Shown one piece after another: positions 30,831 through 38,972 of a DNA stretch of 64,000 nt (position 1 is the stretch's first letter; every line of letters starts with the position of its first letter). The notes beneath the pieces are model-generated. The model was not told where the DNA came from and did no database searches. It saw only the letters and a program-made list of their open reading frames with translations. Made by a program: the position numbers and the translations under genes. Source of the DNA: an uncultured Alistipes sp. GTDB taxonomy: Bacteria > Bacteroidota > Bacteroidia > Bacteroidales > Rikenellaceae. The DNA is taken from assembly GCA_947591475.1 (NCBI GenBank), contig CANQDE010000003.1, positions 124,001-188,000 on the forward strand, written 5' to 3'.

Positions 30831-31676
30831 ATGATAAACGACGAGGTGAAAACTTATCTGTTGCCGCCGCTGTTCAATGCGGCGGTTCGGGCCGGCGCCG
30901 CCATCATGAAAGTCTACAAGCATTTCGACGACTACGACATCAGCATGAAGGACGACAAGACCCCGATCACGGTGGCCGATCGTCAGGCCCATCGCACCAT
31001 CCGCGAGTATCTGGGCCGCACGCGGATTCCGGTGCTTTCGGAAGAGGGGCGCGCGATGCGTTACGAGGAGCGCCGCAACTGGGAGCTCTATTGGTTGGTC
31101 GACCCGCTCGACGGCACGGTCGAGTTCATCAAGGGCAACAACGAATTTACGGTCAACATCGCCTTGATGGAGAACAACATCTGCATCGGGGCGGTCATCT
31201 ACGTGCCCTATTTCGAGAAGATGTACGTCGCATGGCGGGGGAGCGGGGCTTTCCTCAAAGAGCACGTTCCGGTCGATGCCGAGGGCGAATACGATTACGC
31301 CGCTATCCACGAGGCGTGCCGTCGGTTGCCGCTCGTCGACGAACCGATGCACGACCATCTGGTCGTTGCGGTCTCGCGGTCGCACCAAACGCCCGAGACA
31401 CATGAACATATCGATCGGTTGCGTCAGCAGCGAGGCGACGTAGAGGTGGTGGAGCAGGGCAGCTCTTATAAATTTTGCCTCTTGGCCGAAGGAAAGGTCG
31501 ATTATTATGTCCGTACGACGCAGACCTACGAATGGGACACGGCGGCCGGCGAACTGATCCTCTCTGAGGCGGGCGGGCATATCGAATCGTTGCCCGATGG
31601 CCGTGCATTGCGTTACAACGAAGCGGATTTGCACAATCCGTGGTTCGTGTGCCGGTCGAAATTTTGCAAATTGTAG
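30831..31676 (+). CDS. cysQ: 3'(2'),5'-bisphosphate nucleotidase (CysQ)
   Basis: This 281-residue inositol-monophosphatase-fold protein has metal site motifs SEEG (Glu71-72), WLVDPLDGT (Asp91, Asp94) and the late WDTAAGELILSEAGG. It removes the 3'-phosphate from PAP/PAPS, protecting the cell during sulfate assimilation; the enzyme depends on Mg2+. An in-frame ATG at 30792 would add 13 residues but lies on top of a promoter-like box, so the later start is preferred; that start also aligns with the typical CysQ N-terminus. The gene stands alone after the receiver/HEAT/GT trio, 113 bases away. Confidence 0.92.
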   Translation: MINDEVKTYLLPPLFNAAVRAGAAIMKVYKHFDDYDISMKDDKTPITVADRQAHRTIREYLGRTRIPVLSEEGRAMRYEERRNWELYWLVDPLDGTVEFIKGNNEFTVNIALMENNICIGAVIYVPYFEKMYVAWRGSGAFLKEHVPVDAEGEYDYAAIHEACRRLPLVDEPMHDHLVVAVSRSHQTPETHEHIDRLRQQRGDVEVVEQGSSYKFCLLAEGKVDYYVRTTQTYEWDTAAGELILSEAGGHIESLPDGRALRYNEADLHNPWFVCRSKFCKL

Positions 31677-31761
31677 GTTTTTCGGACAAACATCGAACAG
31701 GAGGACAGCCGCTCCGTGCGATTTTTTGTGCGGGAAGCGGCGGATTTACGCACGATTTTTA

Positions 31762-31769
31762 TACCTTTG
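31762..31769 (+). promoter_or_regulatory. -7 box (TACCTTTG) of yebC
   Basis: Exact TAnnTTTG match 32 bases before the yebC start codon; the -33 region has no clear TTG. Confidence 0.55.
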
Positions 31770-31801
31770 TGCCACGAAAATCATAAAACTGCATCATACC
31801 C

Positions 31802-32530
31802 ATGGGAAGAGCATTCGAATATCGCAAAGCGCGTAAACTCAAACGCTGGGGGCACATGGCCCGTACATTCACCAAAATCGGCAAGGAGATCGAAATCGCC
31901 GTCAAGGCGGGCGGCCCCGATCCGTCGGGAAACACCCGTCTGCGTATCTTGATTCAGAATGCCAAGGCCGAGAACATGCCCAAGGAGAACATCGAACGGG
32001 CAATCAAACGGGCGACCGAAAAGGATGCGGCCGATTACAAGGAGGTGATCTACGAAGGCTACGGCCCGCACGGTATCGCTTTCCTCGTGGAGACGGCGAC
32101 CGACAATACCAACCGTACGGTGGCCAACGTGCGCATGCACTTCAACAAGTGCGGCGGCGCATTGGGCAACAGCGGTTCGGTGGCATTCATGTTCGAGCAT
32201 AAATGTGTGTTCAAGTTCCATCCGGCTGTGGGCGTCGATCCCGAGGAGTTGGAGCTCGACATGATCGACTTGGGCGTCGACGAATTTTACGCCGAGGAGG
32301 ACGGCGTAACGGTTTACGCTCCCTACGAATCGTTCGGGGCCATTCAGAAGTGGTTGGACGACCGCGGTTATGAAATCGTCTCCGGCGAATCGGCTTATCT
32401 GCCGATGGATACGAAGGAGTTGGACGCCGAGGGGCGCGAATCGGTGGAACGGTTGGTCGAGCGGCTCGAAGAGGACGACGACGTAACGAACGTTTATCAC
32501 AACATGAAAGAGGAGGAATCGGCCGAATAG
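31802..32530 (+). CDS. YebC/PmpR family protein (TACO1-like)
   Basis: This 242-residue protein has the family start MGRAFEYRKARKLKRWGHMA, the block KAGGPDPSGNTRLRILIQNAKAENMPKENIERAIKRA and the domain II/III block IYEGYGPHGIAFLVE. The length fits. YebC proteins bind DNA or ribosomes; recent work links some of them to relief of ribosome stalling at proline stretches, and others act as transcription regulators. It is a cytoplasmic single gene, followed by a terminator. Confidence 0.95.
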   Translation: MGRAFEYRKARKLKRWGHMARTFTKIGKEIEIAVKAGGPDPSGNTRLRILIQNAKAENMPKENIERAIKRATEKDAADYKEVIYEGYGPHGIAFLVETATDNTNRTVANVRMHFNKCGGALGNSGSVAFMFEHKCVFKFHPAVGVDPEELELDMIDLGVDEFYAEEDGVTVYAPYESFGAIQKWLDDRGYEIVSGESAYLPMDTKELDAEGRESVERLVERLEEDDDVTNVYHNMKEEESAE

Positions 32531-32572
32531 GATTCCGATAGGGGTTTGCGTATAACCCGCCCTTACTAAAAC

Positions 32573-32604
32573 GCCGCTCGACAAAATCGAGCGGCATTTT
32601 ATTT
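32573..32604 (+). terminator. Intrinsic terminator after yebC
   Basis: A perfect 9-base-pair stem GCCGCTCGA / TCGAGCGGC with loop CAAAA, then ATTTTATTT. Confidence 0.85.
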
Positions 32605-32661
32605 CGGATAGGACCGACCGATCGTCTGTTCCCGATTTTGCAGGCCCATGCTGAAAAAGTA

Positions 32662-32690
32662 TTGCGGACTGGGAAATTTGGCTATATTTG
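32662..32690 (+). promoter_or_regulatory. Promoter of the AraC regulator gene
   Basis: TTG (32662-32664 with its preceding T), 18 bases, TATATTTG (32683-32690). The regulator's start codon at 32707 follows 16 bases later, which also rules out the upstream in-frame ATG at 32647 and the longer frame from 32638. Confidence 0.8.
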
Positions 32691-32706
32691 CAACAAAACC
32701 GCCGCC

Positions 32707-33582
32707 ATGAATAAAGTCATCACGGAGATCACCCCGCTTTCGTCTCAGGACTGTTTCTATCTGATCGACCGTTACAAAAGCAAATTCGATTACCCGCTGC
32801 ACCGGCATGCCGAATACGAACTGAATTTCGTGGAAAACTGCAAGGATGCACGGCGCATCGTCGGGGACTCGGTGGAAATGCTCGGCGATTATGACTTGGC
32901 TTTGATCGGGGGCGGTCTCGAACATACGTGGGAAGCCTATCGGTGCACCCATTCCCGCATCAGGGAAATTACCATTCAGTTCTCTCCCGATCTGATCGAC
33001 GATACATTCTTCGGCAAAAACCAGATGCGAACGCTCAAAGAACTGTTCGAACGGGCTAAATCCGGCGTGGCATTCGAGATGCCGGCTATCATGCGGCTCT
33101 ATGGCAAACTCGATTACGTAACCCATGCGCAACCGGGTTTCTATCGGGTCATCCGAATCCTCGAAATCCTGTATGAATTGTCCGTCGATGAACACTATCA
33201 CGAACTCGCCAGCGCCTCGTTCTCCAACAAGGGGGCGGCAAGCGATTCGCGTCGCGTGTACAAGGTCGAGGAGTTCATCTCCCAAAATTACCGGCAACCG
33301 ATTCGGCTTCGCGAACTCGCCGATATGGCGGGCATGACGCCGACGGCTTTCAGCCGATTCTTCAAATTGAGAACGGGGCGGACCGTTTCCGATTACATCA
33401 TCGATACGCGGCTCGGATTCGCCGCTCGCAAACTCGTCGACAGTACCATGTCGATCGTGGAAATCTGTTACGATTGCGGCTTCAACAATATCTCGAATTT
33501 CAACCGCAGTTTCAAAAATAAAAAGGGTTGTTCGCCGAAGGTCTTTCGCGAAAACTATCGCAAAAACAAAGTGATCGTATGA
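32707..33582 (+). CDS. AraC family transcriptional regulator of the mannan locus
   Basis: This 291-residue protein has an N-terminal cupin-like sensor domain (about 1-150; HRHAEYELNFVENCKDARRIVGD). Two helix-turn-helix motifs form the AraC C-terminus (about 190-288; IRLRELADMAGMTPTAFSRFFKLRTG, then SIVEICYDCGFNNISNFNRSFK and the closing KKGCSPKVFREN). It lies directly upstream of a SusCD mannan locus in the same direction, so it is the likely activator. The sensor domain would bind a sugar such as mannobiose or a mannosyl-glucose; the ligand is inferred. A candidate operator of two direct repeats lies before the susC promoter. Confidence 0.92.
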   Translation: MNKVITEITPLSSQDCFYLIDRYKSKFDYPLHRHAEYELNFVENCKDARRIVGDSVEMLGDYDLALIGGGLEHTWEAYRCTHSRIREITIQFSPDLIDDTFFGKNQMRTLKELFERAKSGVAFEMPAIMRLYGKLDYVTHAQPGFYRVIRILEILYELSVDEHYHELASASFSNKGAASDSRRVYKVEEFISQNYRQPIRLRELADMAGMTPTAFSRFFKLRTGRTVSDYIIDTRLGFAARKLVDSTMSIVEICYDCGFNNISNFNRSFKNKKGCSPKVFRENYRKNKVIV

Positions 33583-33973
33583 AATCGTTCGCCGATTCAT
33601 GCGATTCGGCGGACAATGATACTATTTTATCCGATCATTATATTCTCGAATCTTTTAACGGACTATCGGTTCCTCCGATTTGAGGTCGTTCGTGCGTTTT
33701 AGCGCAAGGCGAGCCGATTGACTGTGTGTCGCTTCAGGGTGGGCGGATCTTGCGGCTGTCCGTAACGGTCGATGTGCTGCCGAAGGCGGCTTCTTGTAAT
33801 AGTTCGATCCCGATATTCGATGGACTTCGATGCCGGTGGGCGTGTACCGAATCAGTTTCGCCTGTTGCGGAAGCTCGATTCGTCGCGGTAATTCGTTTTC
33901 AGTCATACGTTTTCAACCTCGAATGAATAGGGGTAATGGAAACCGGGCGGAGAAAATCGGTTTGAGGTCATAA

Positions 33974-34001
33974 TAGTATTATATTCCGGTAATATAGTAT
34001 T
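33974..34001 (+). promoter_or_regulatory. Candidate AraC operator: two direct TAGTATT repeats 21 bases apart
   Basis: TAGTATT occurs at 33974-33980 and again at 33995-34001, exactly two helical turns apart, and touches the -33 region of the susC promoter. Direct half-sites two turns apart next to the -35/-33 region are the usual arrangement for AraC-type activators. Confidence 0.5.
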
Positions 34002-34031
34002 TAATTATCGGCTTATTTCGCGCTACTTTTG
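34000..34031 (+). promoter_or_regulatory. Promoter of the mannan susC operon
   Basis: TACTTTTG (34024-34031) matches TAnnTTTG; the -33 position (34000-34002) reads TTT/TTA, a weak element, as expected for an activator-dependent promoter. Confidence 0.65.
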
Positions 34032-34093
34032 TCCATGAACGGTTCTCATGCTGTTTGTGTGAAAAAAGATACTAACCTTAAATCTTAGCGAAT

Positions 34094-37000
34094 ATGAAAA
34101 AACTCTTTATCGCAATGATGATAGGCTTGTGCGCGTATGCTTTTGCTCAAAACAGGCCTATCAACGGTTTGGTGCTCGATGCCTCTACCGGAGAACCGCT
34201 GGCCGGAGCTTCGGTCTATGCGGTCGACGGTCGAATCGGAACGATCACGGGTGCTGACGGCCGTTTTGCGCTCTCCGTACCCGACTTGTGCAAGACTTTG
34301 GAGATCGACTTCCTCGGTTATGAAAAACGAACCGTCGCTCTTCTTTCGTCGAAGACCTATTACGAGGTGGCGATGGAGAGCACTCAGGCCGAAATCGATC
34401 AGGTAATCGTGATCGGTTACGGTACGGCGAGAAAAAGCGACCTGACCGGTTCTGTGAGTTCGATCGGTTCGAAAGACCTCGTGAAATCGAATCCGGTCAG
34501 CCTCGAAAAGGGCCTTCAAGGACGGATGTCCGGTGTGAACGTCGTGCAGAACGACGGTGCGCCCGGTTCCGGAATCAGTGTGCAGATTCGAGGCACCAAC
34601 TCGTTCCTCGGAGGGACGGAGCCGCTTTACGTCGTTGACGGAGTGCCCATTACGACCTCCAACGATCAGGAATCGATCAATTTCGAAGAGAATACCTATT
34701 CCTATCGCAACGCTTTGAGCTTTCTCGATCCGAACGACATCGAATCCATCGAGGTGCTGAAAGACGCCTCTTCGACGGCGATCTACGGCTCGCGCGGGGC
34801 GAACGGCGTCATTCTCGTTACGACCAAAAGCGGGGCGGGGTTGGCGTCCAGCAGCGTGGTGAACTTCAATTATAATTTCACGTTGAGCAGTCCGGTTCGC
34901 AAAATCCGCATGCTGACCGGACAGGAATACGCAGCCTATCGCAACGAATCGTATGCCAATACGCAACTGGCCAACGGTGCGAGTTATACCCAGAGCGATC
35001 TGCCGTTCCCGGGCATGGAAATCGAACAGTCCGGCTATGTGAAGGGCCCCGAGGATTTCGGAACGGATCCTTACTATTGGCAAGAACAGATATTCCGGAC
35101 GGCGCAGTCCCACAACATCAATCTGACCGTTTCGGGCCAGGGACGCGGAATGGACTATTCGTTGAGCGGCTCCTATCTTTCGCAGGAGGGAACGATCATC
35201 AACTCCGATTACAACCGTTACGGGTTCAAGATCAACTTCAACAAACAGGTCAATTCCTGGCTCAAGATGGGCACCTCGACGAACATCTCCTATGCCAAGT
35301 CCAATATGCTCAAAACGACGATCGACAGTCAGGCGAACGGCACCGAAGGTGTTGTCCGTTCGGCGTTGATGTATCCTCCAGTCTATACGGTGGACGACGA
35401 AATTTCGAAAGACAACGAGTTTTCTACGGTTACCACGCCGACGCTTTACACGCAGGCGCTCAACGAACATAAGAACATCAATGTCTATACGTCGAACTAT
35501 GCCAACATCTCGTTGACGAAACATCTGATGTTCCGTTCGGTCTTGGGTTGGAACTATTCGGCGAACGATGCCAATCAGTATTGGCCGGTCTATCTTTACG
35601 AAGGACGCAACGTCAACGGCAAGTCGTATGCCGGCGACACTTCGTGGAACTCGCTCGTATGGGACAACCTGCTGATGTACAACCGGAGTTTCGGAAAGCA
35701 CAACATCGCGGCGACCCTCGGTTCCTCCTGGGAGGAATCCCATTGGTACAACAAGCGCATTTCGGTGCAGACGTTCGGTACCGACATCACCAACGGCTGG
35801 CTGTTGCAGGATGCGGCGACCGTCAATACGCCCTACTCGTCGAAAGGCGATTCCCGACTTTTCTCGATCATCATGCGCGCATCGTATAATTACGCGAACA
35901 AGTATTACCTGACTTTTACGGGGCGTGAAGATTATTCGAGCAAGTTCGCGAAAGGGAACCGTTCTTCGTTCTTCCCGTCGATCGGCCTCTCGTACCGGAT
36001 TTCCGAAGAGGCGTTCATGGGTTCGGCCCGTAAGGTGATCGATCATCTCAAAATACGTTACAGCTACGGAACTTCCGGCAATCAGGCAATCAACTCTTAT
36101 CAGACTTTCGCCTTGATGCGATCGGCGAACTACCCGTTCGGCAACTCCGTGCAGAACGGATTCGCGCCCGATCCTGCCAATCCGGGCAATGCGAATCTGA
36201 AATGGGAAACTACGCGTCAGCATGACGTCGGATTGGAGTTGCGGTTGCTGAACCGAATCGACCTTACGGTGGACTATTACCACAAACGCACCGAGGACCT
36301 ATTGCAATACAAGGAGGTCGCATACAGTACGGGGTTGCAGCGGGTTCTTTCCAATGCGGGATGCGTCGTCAACAAGGGTTGGGAGATCGGTCTGAATGCA
36401 ACAGTAATGGACAAGCCGCATTTCACGTGGAATGTCGGAGGAAACATCTCGTTCAACCGCAACCACCTCACCGATTTCAACGATGCGCCCATGTTCCCCA
36501 ACTCGTTGTGGAATACACTGCGGCCGTTTGCCATGCAGAACGGGCATGCGATCGGCTCACTGTACGGTTTCGTGGAAGACGGAATCTGGAGTTCGCGCGA
36601 AGAGGTCATCCGCAGCGACCAGTTCCAGGCGCAATACCCCGGCTATACGGTCAACGATAACAACCAAGCTACCGAACTCATCATCATGCGGAAATGGCTG
36701 GGGGAAATCCGTTACAAGAATCTGGACGACGACCCCAACATAACGGATGACGACCGAACGTACATCGGCAATACGAATCCCGACTTTTTCTATGGACTGA
36801 ACATGGACTTCAAGCTCTACAATTTCGACCTGAGTTTCCTGTTTCAGGGCGTGCATGGCAACGATATTCTGAACATGAACAGTTTGCGCTTCTACGACAT
36901 CGGCAATTCCAAGAACCTTCCGCTGGAGGTTTACCGCGAATCTTGGACACCCGAGAGCGGAGGAACTGCACCCAAGAATTTCTACGACAACGGCCGGACG

Positions 37001-37267
37001 ATCCGTTTCTCGCGGCGGTATATCGAAGACGGTTCCTATTTGAAATTGCGCAATATCCAGCTCGGCTATACGATCGACAAACCTTTCAAGGGCGTATCGG
37101 CTCTTCGGATTTATGTCGCCATGAATAATGTGTTTACGATTACGGACTATTCCGGTTATGATCCGGAGGTGAATTCGTTCGGCTCGGATCCTGCGCTGCG
37201 GGGTGTCGATTCGGGCGGTTATCCTCAAGCTCGGAGTACGGTGTTCGGAGTCGGTTTAACCTTTTAA
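34094..37267 (+). CDS. SusC-like TonB-dependent transporter (mannan locus)
   Basis: This 1057-residue SusC-family receptor has a signal peptide MKKLFIAMMIGLCAYAFA. A carboxypeptidase-D-like domain spans about 24-100 (NGLVLDASTGEPLAGASV), then the plug starts at DQVIVIGYGTARKSDLTGSV with IRGTNSFLGG and YVVDGVPI. A long barrel with Tyr/Asn-rich loops ends in VFGVGLTF. It probably imports manno-oligosaccharides made by the GH26 enzyme. It is the first gene of a seven- to eight-gene operon with gaps of 4-27 bases. Confidence 0.93.
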   Translation: MKKLFIAMMIGLCAYAFAQNRPINGLVLDASTGEPLAGASVYAVDGRIGTITGADGRFALSVPDLCKTLEIDFLGYEKRTVALLSSKTYYEVAMESTQAEIDQVIVIGYGTARKSDLTGSVSSIGSKDLVKSNPVSLEKGLQGRMSGVNVVQNDGAPGSGISVQIRGTNSFLGGTEPLYVVDGVPITTSNDQESINFEENTYSYRNALSFLDPNDIESIEVLKDASSTAIYGSRGANGVILVTTKSGAGLASSSVVNFNYNFTLSSPVRKIRMLTGQEYAAYRNESYANTQLANGASYTQSDLPFPGMEIEQSGYVKGPEDFGTDPYYWQEQIFRTAQSHNINLTVSGQGRGMDYSLSGSYLSQEGTIINSDYNRYGFKINFNKQVNSWLKMGTSTNISYAKSNMLKTTIDSQANGTEGVVRSALMYPPVYTVDDEISKDNEFSTVTTPTLYTQALNEHKNINVYTSNYANISLTKHLMFRSVLGWNYSANDANQYWPVYLYEGRNVNGKSYAGDTSWNSLVWDNLLMYNRSFGKHNIAATLGSSWEESHWYNKRISVQTFGTDITNGWLLQDAATVNTPYSSKGDSRLFSIIMRASYNYANKYYLTFTGREDYSSKFAKGNRSSFFPSIGLSYRISEEAFMGSARKVIDHLKIRYSYGTSGNQAINSYQTFALMRSANYPFGNSVQNGFAPDPANPGNANLKWETTRQHDVGLELRLLNRIDLTVDYYHKRTEDLLQYKEVAYSTGLQRVLSNAGCVVNKGWEIGLNATVMDKPHFTWNVGGNISFNRNHLTDFNDAPMFPNSLWNTLRPFAMQNGHAIGSLYGFVEDGIWSSREEVIRSDQFQAQYPGYTVNDNNQATELIIMRKWLGEIRYKNLDDDPNITDDDRTYIGNTNPDFFYGLNMDFKLYNFDLSFLFQGVHGNDILNMNSLRFYDIGNSKNLPLEVYRESWTPESGGTAPKNFYDNGRTIRFSRRYIEDGSYLKLRNIQLGYTIDKPFKGVSALRIYVAMNNVFTITDYSGYDPEVNSFGSDPALRGVDSGGYPQARSTVFGVGLTF

Positions 37268-37280
37268 TCAATAGCTTATT

Positions 37281-38945
37281 ATGAAAAAGATAATTTTGGG
37301 TTTGATTTCGCTCGCATCGCTGACGGCCTGTTCGCTCGACGAAACGCCCTATACCGTTTCGAGCGAGGAGCTGGCTAACAGCCAGAACGGTGCGGAACAG
37401 TTGGTTACGGGTATTTACAACTGTTTCTGGGATAGCTACATGATGAAAAAGACCTACATGGAATGGTTGGATATGGACCACGACCATGCCGGTGCGGAGT
37501 CGTGGGTCATGTCTGGCGCCGGTGAGGGGAACGTAACCACCCATTGGGGCTACAACAACAGTTCCGATTTGTGGAATGTCTTTTACCAGATGATTAGTCG
37601 GGCCAACAAAGCGATGGAGTCCATTGCCGAGAACGGCGATCTGACGCAGAACCGAACGATTAGCCAACTTTATGGCGAAGCTTTGTTCCTGCGGGCATGG
37701 GCTTACTTCCATTTGGTGCGGATGTACGGAGCCGTGCCTTTACGGCTGGCCTATATTCAGGAGAACGATCTGGAACGCTCGCCGGTCAAAACGGTCTTCG
37801 AGCAGATTGTCGAGGATTTGAAACAGGCGTGCGATTACATGAGTTATCGTTCGGAAGGCTCCGTGGGCGAATGGGGGCATGCCGACAAGACCGCCGCGCA
37901 GTTGTTGCTGGCCAAAGTGCTGTGTACGATGGGCAGCGGATCGCGCGGTGCGAACGGAATCGAGATGATCGTGCCGATCAAAGGGACGGATATCCGTTAT
38001 TCGAGCGATCGGGAGGCGCTGGCCGGTTACCGCGAAATCGACGCTGAGGCGTGCTATCGGCAGGCCAAAGAGTTGTGCGACGAGATTCTGAAACGCAAGG
38101 GTGTGGATTACGATCTGATGCCCGCCTTCACCGATGTGTGGGGAACGGTCAACGCCCGCAACAAGGAGTTCATCTGGGGCGTGGCATCGAGCAGCAGTCA
38201 GGATTATCAGACGGAGCATTTGGCTATCTACTACTCCATGCCTCCGTTCGGCGGACAGCGCCGGTGTTTTATGGCCGAAGGGCTGTACGACCAGTACGAA
38301 CAGCAGGATCATCGGCTCGTATATGGTGTGTTCCACTATTTCGCGACCGGTTACGACAACATGTTCAGTTACGGATGGGTCCCTTATCCCAACGAGACGG
38401 AGTACAGTTACGAAGCGATGCCCGAGAACCTGAAAAGCCACTGTTCCAAGTGGTACGGCAATTTCGCGAAATCGACCCCGACCATTGCCAAGTGGTACAT
38501 CGGCGATTTGCAGAAGCTGGAACCCCGTATGGCCGTCGACGGGAACAGCGTGCAAGAGGATATTCCGTTGTTGCGGTTCGCCGAGGTGTACTTGTTGAAG
38601 GCCGAGGCCGAAATCGAATTGGGGAATGTTTCTGCCGGTATCGATGCCGTGAACGAAATCCGCCGTCGAGCCAGAGCGTCCGAGCTGCCGCAGACGAGCG
38701 ATGTCGTCGAGGCGCGCAGTTGGGTGTTCAAGGAGCGTTCGTTGGAACTGGTCGCCGAATTCAACCGTAAATTCGACCTGTTGCGCTGGGGACTGTACCT
38801 CGACGTTATGAACGGCACGGTGTCGGTAAAGGCCTACGGTTACACCAATTCCAAGGTGCGCGAACGTCGCAATCTGCTTTACGCCGTTCCGACGGCCGAG
38901 GTTACCGAAAACAAGTTGTTCGGCCCGAACAACCCCGGGTGGTAA
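37281..38945 (+). CDS. SusD-like glycan-binding lipoprotein (mannan locus)
   Basis: This 554-residue RagB/SusD protein has lipobox LTAC (Cys17). The N-terminal block GEALFLRAWAYFHLVRMYGAVPL and the late blocks LLRFAEVYLLKAEAEIELG, VFKERSLELVAEFNRKFDLLRWG and the NPGW end are typical. It is the lid of the preceding SusC and binds manno-oligosaccharides at the surface (substrate inferred from neighbours). It lies 13 bases after susC. No separate surface-binding lipoprotein (SGBP) is found in this locus. Confidence 0.93.
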   Translation: MKKIILGLISLASLTACSLDETPYTVSSEELANSQNGAEQLVTGIYNCFWDSYMMKKTYMEWLDMDHDHAGAESWVMSGAGEGNVTTHWGYNNSSDLWNVFYQMISRANKAMESIAENGDLTQNRTISQLYGEALFLRAWAYFHLVRMYGAVPLRLAYIQENDLERSPVKTVFEQIVEDLKQACDYMSYRSEGSVGEWGHADKTAAQLLLAKVLCTMGSGSRGANGIEMIVPIKGTDIRYSSDREALAGYREIDAEACYRQAKELCDEILKRKGVDYDLMPAFTDVWGTVNARNKEFIWGVASSSSQDYQTEHLAIYYSMPPFGGQRRCFMAEGLYDQYEQQDHRLVYGVFHYFATGYDNMFSYGWVPYPNETEYSYEAMPENLKSHCSKWYGNFAKSTPTIAKWYIGDLQKLEPRMAVDGNSVQEDIPLLRFAEVYLLKAEAEIELGNVSAGIDAVNEIRRRARASELPQTSDVVEARSWVFKERSLELVAEFNRKFDLLRWGLYLDVMNGTVSVKAYGYTNSKVRERRNLLYAVPTAEVTENKLFGPNNPGW

Positions 38946-38972
38946 ATCCGTAACGAACGGCTTTCAAAAAAG

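Larger units (their letters stand above)
33583..34093 (+). other. Regulatory gap between araC-type gene and susC of the mannan locus
   Basis: These 511 bases hold no gene I can support. AT-rich blocks lie at both ends. The left block contains ATACTATT (33619-33626), the inverse of AATAGTAT (33972-33979) in the right block. An 83-codon minus-strand frame (33655-33906) has no start signal, family or promoter. The right end holds the operator-like repeat and promoter listed separately, then a leader of about 55 bases. Confidence 0.6.

Noticed and set aside
33655..33906. 83-codon minus-strand frame in the regulatory gap
   Set aside because: No promoter, no Shine-Dalgarno, basic low-complexity second half; possibly a gene remnant, but not supported.
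34085..36283. 732-codon open frame antisense to the mannan susC
   Set aside because: Same effect as above; no start signal or recognisable protein.
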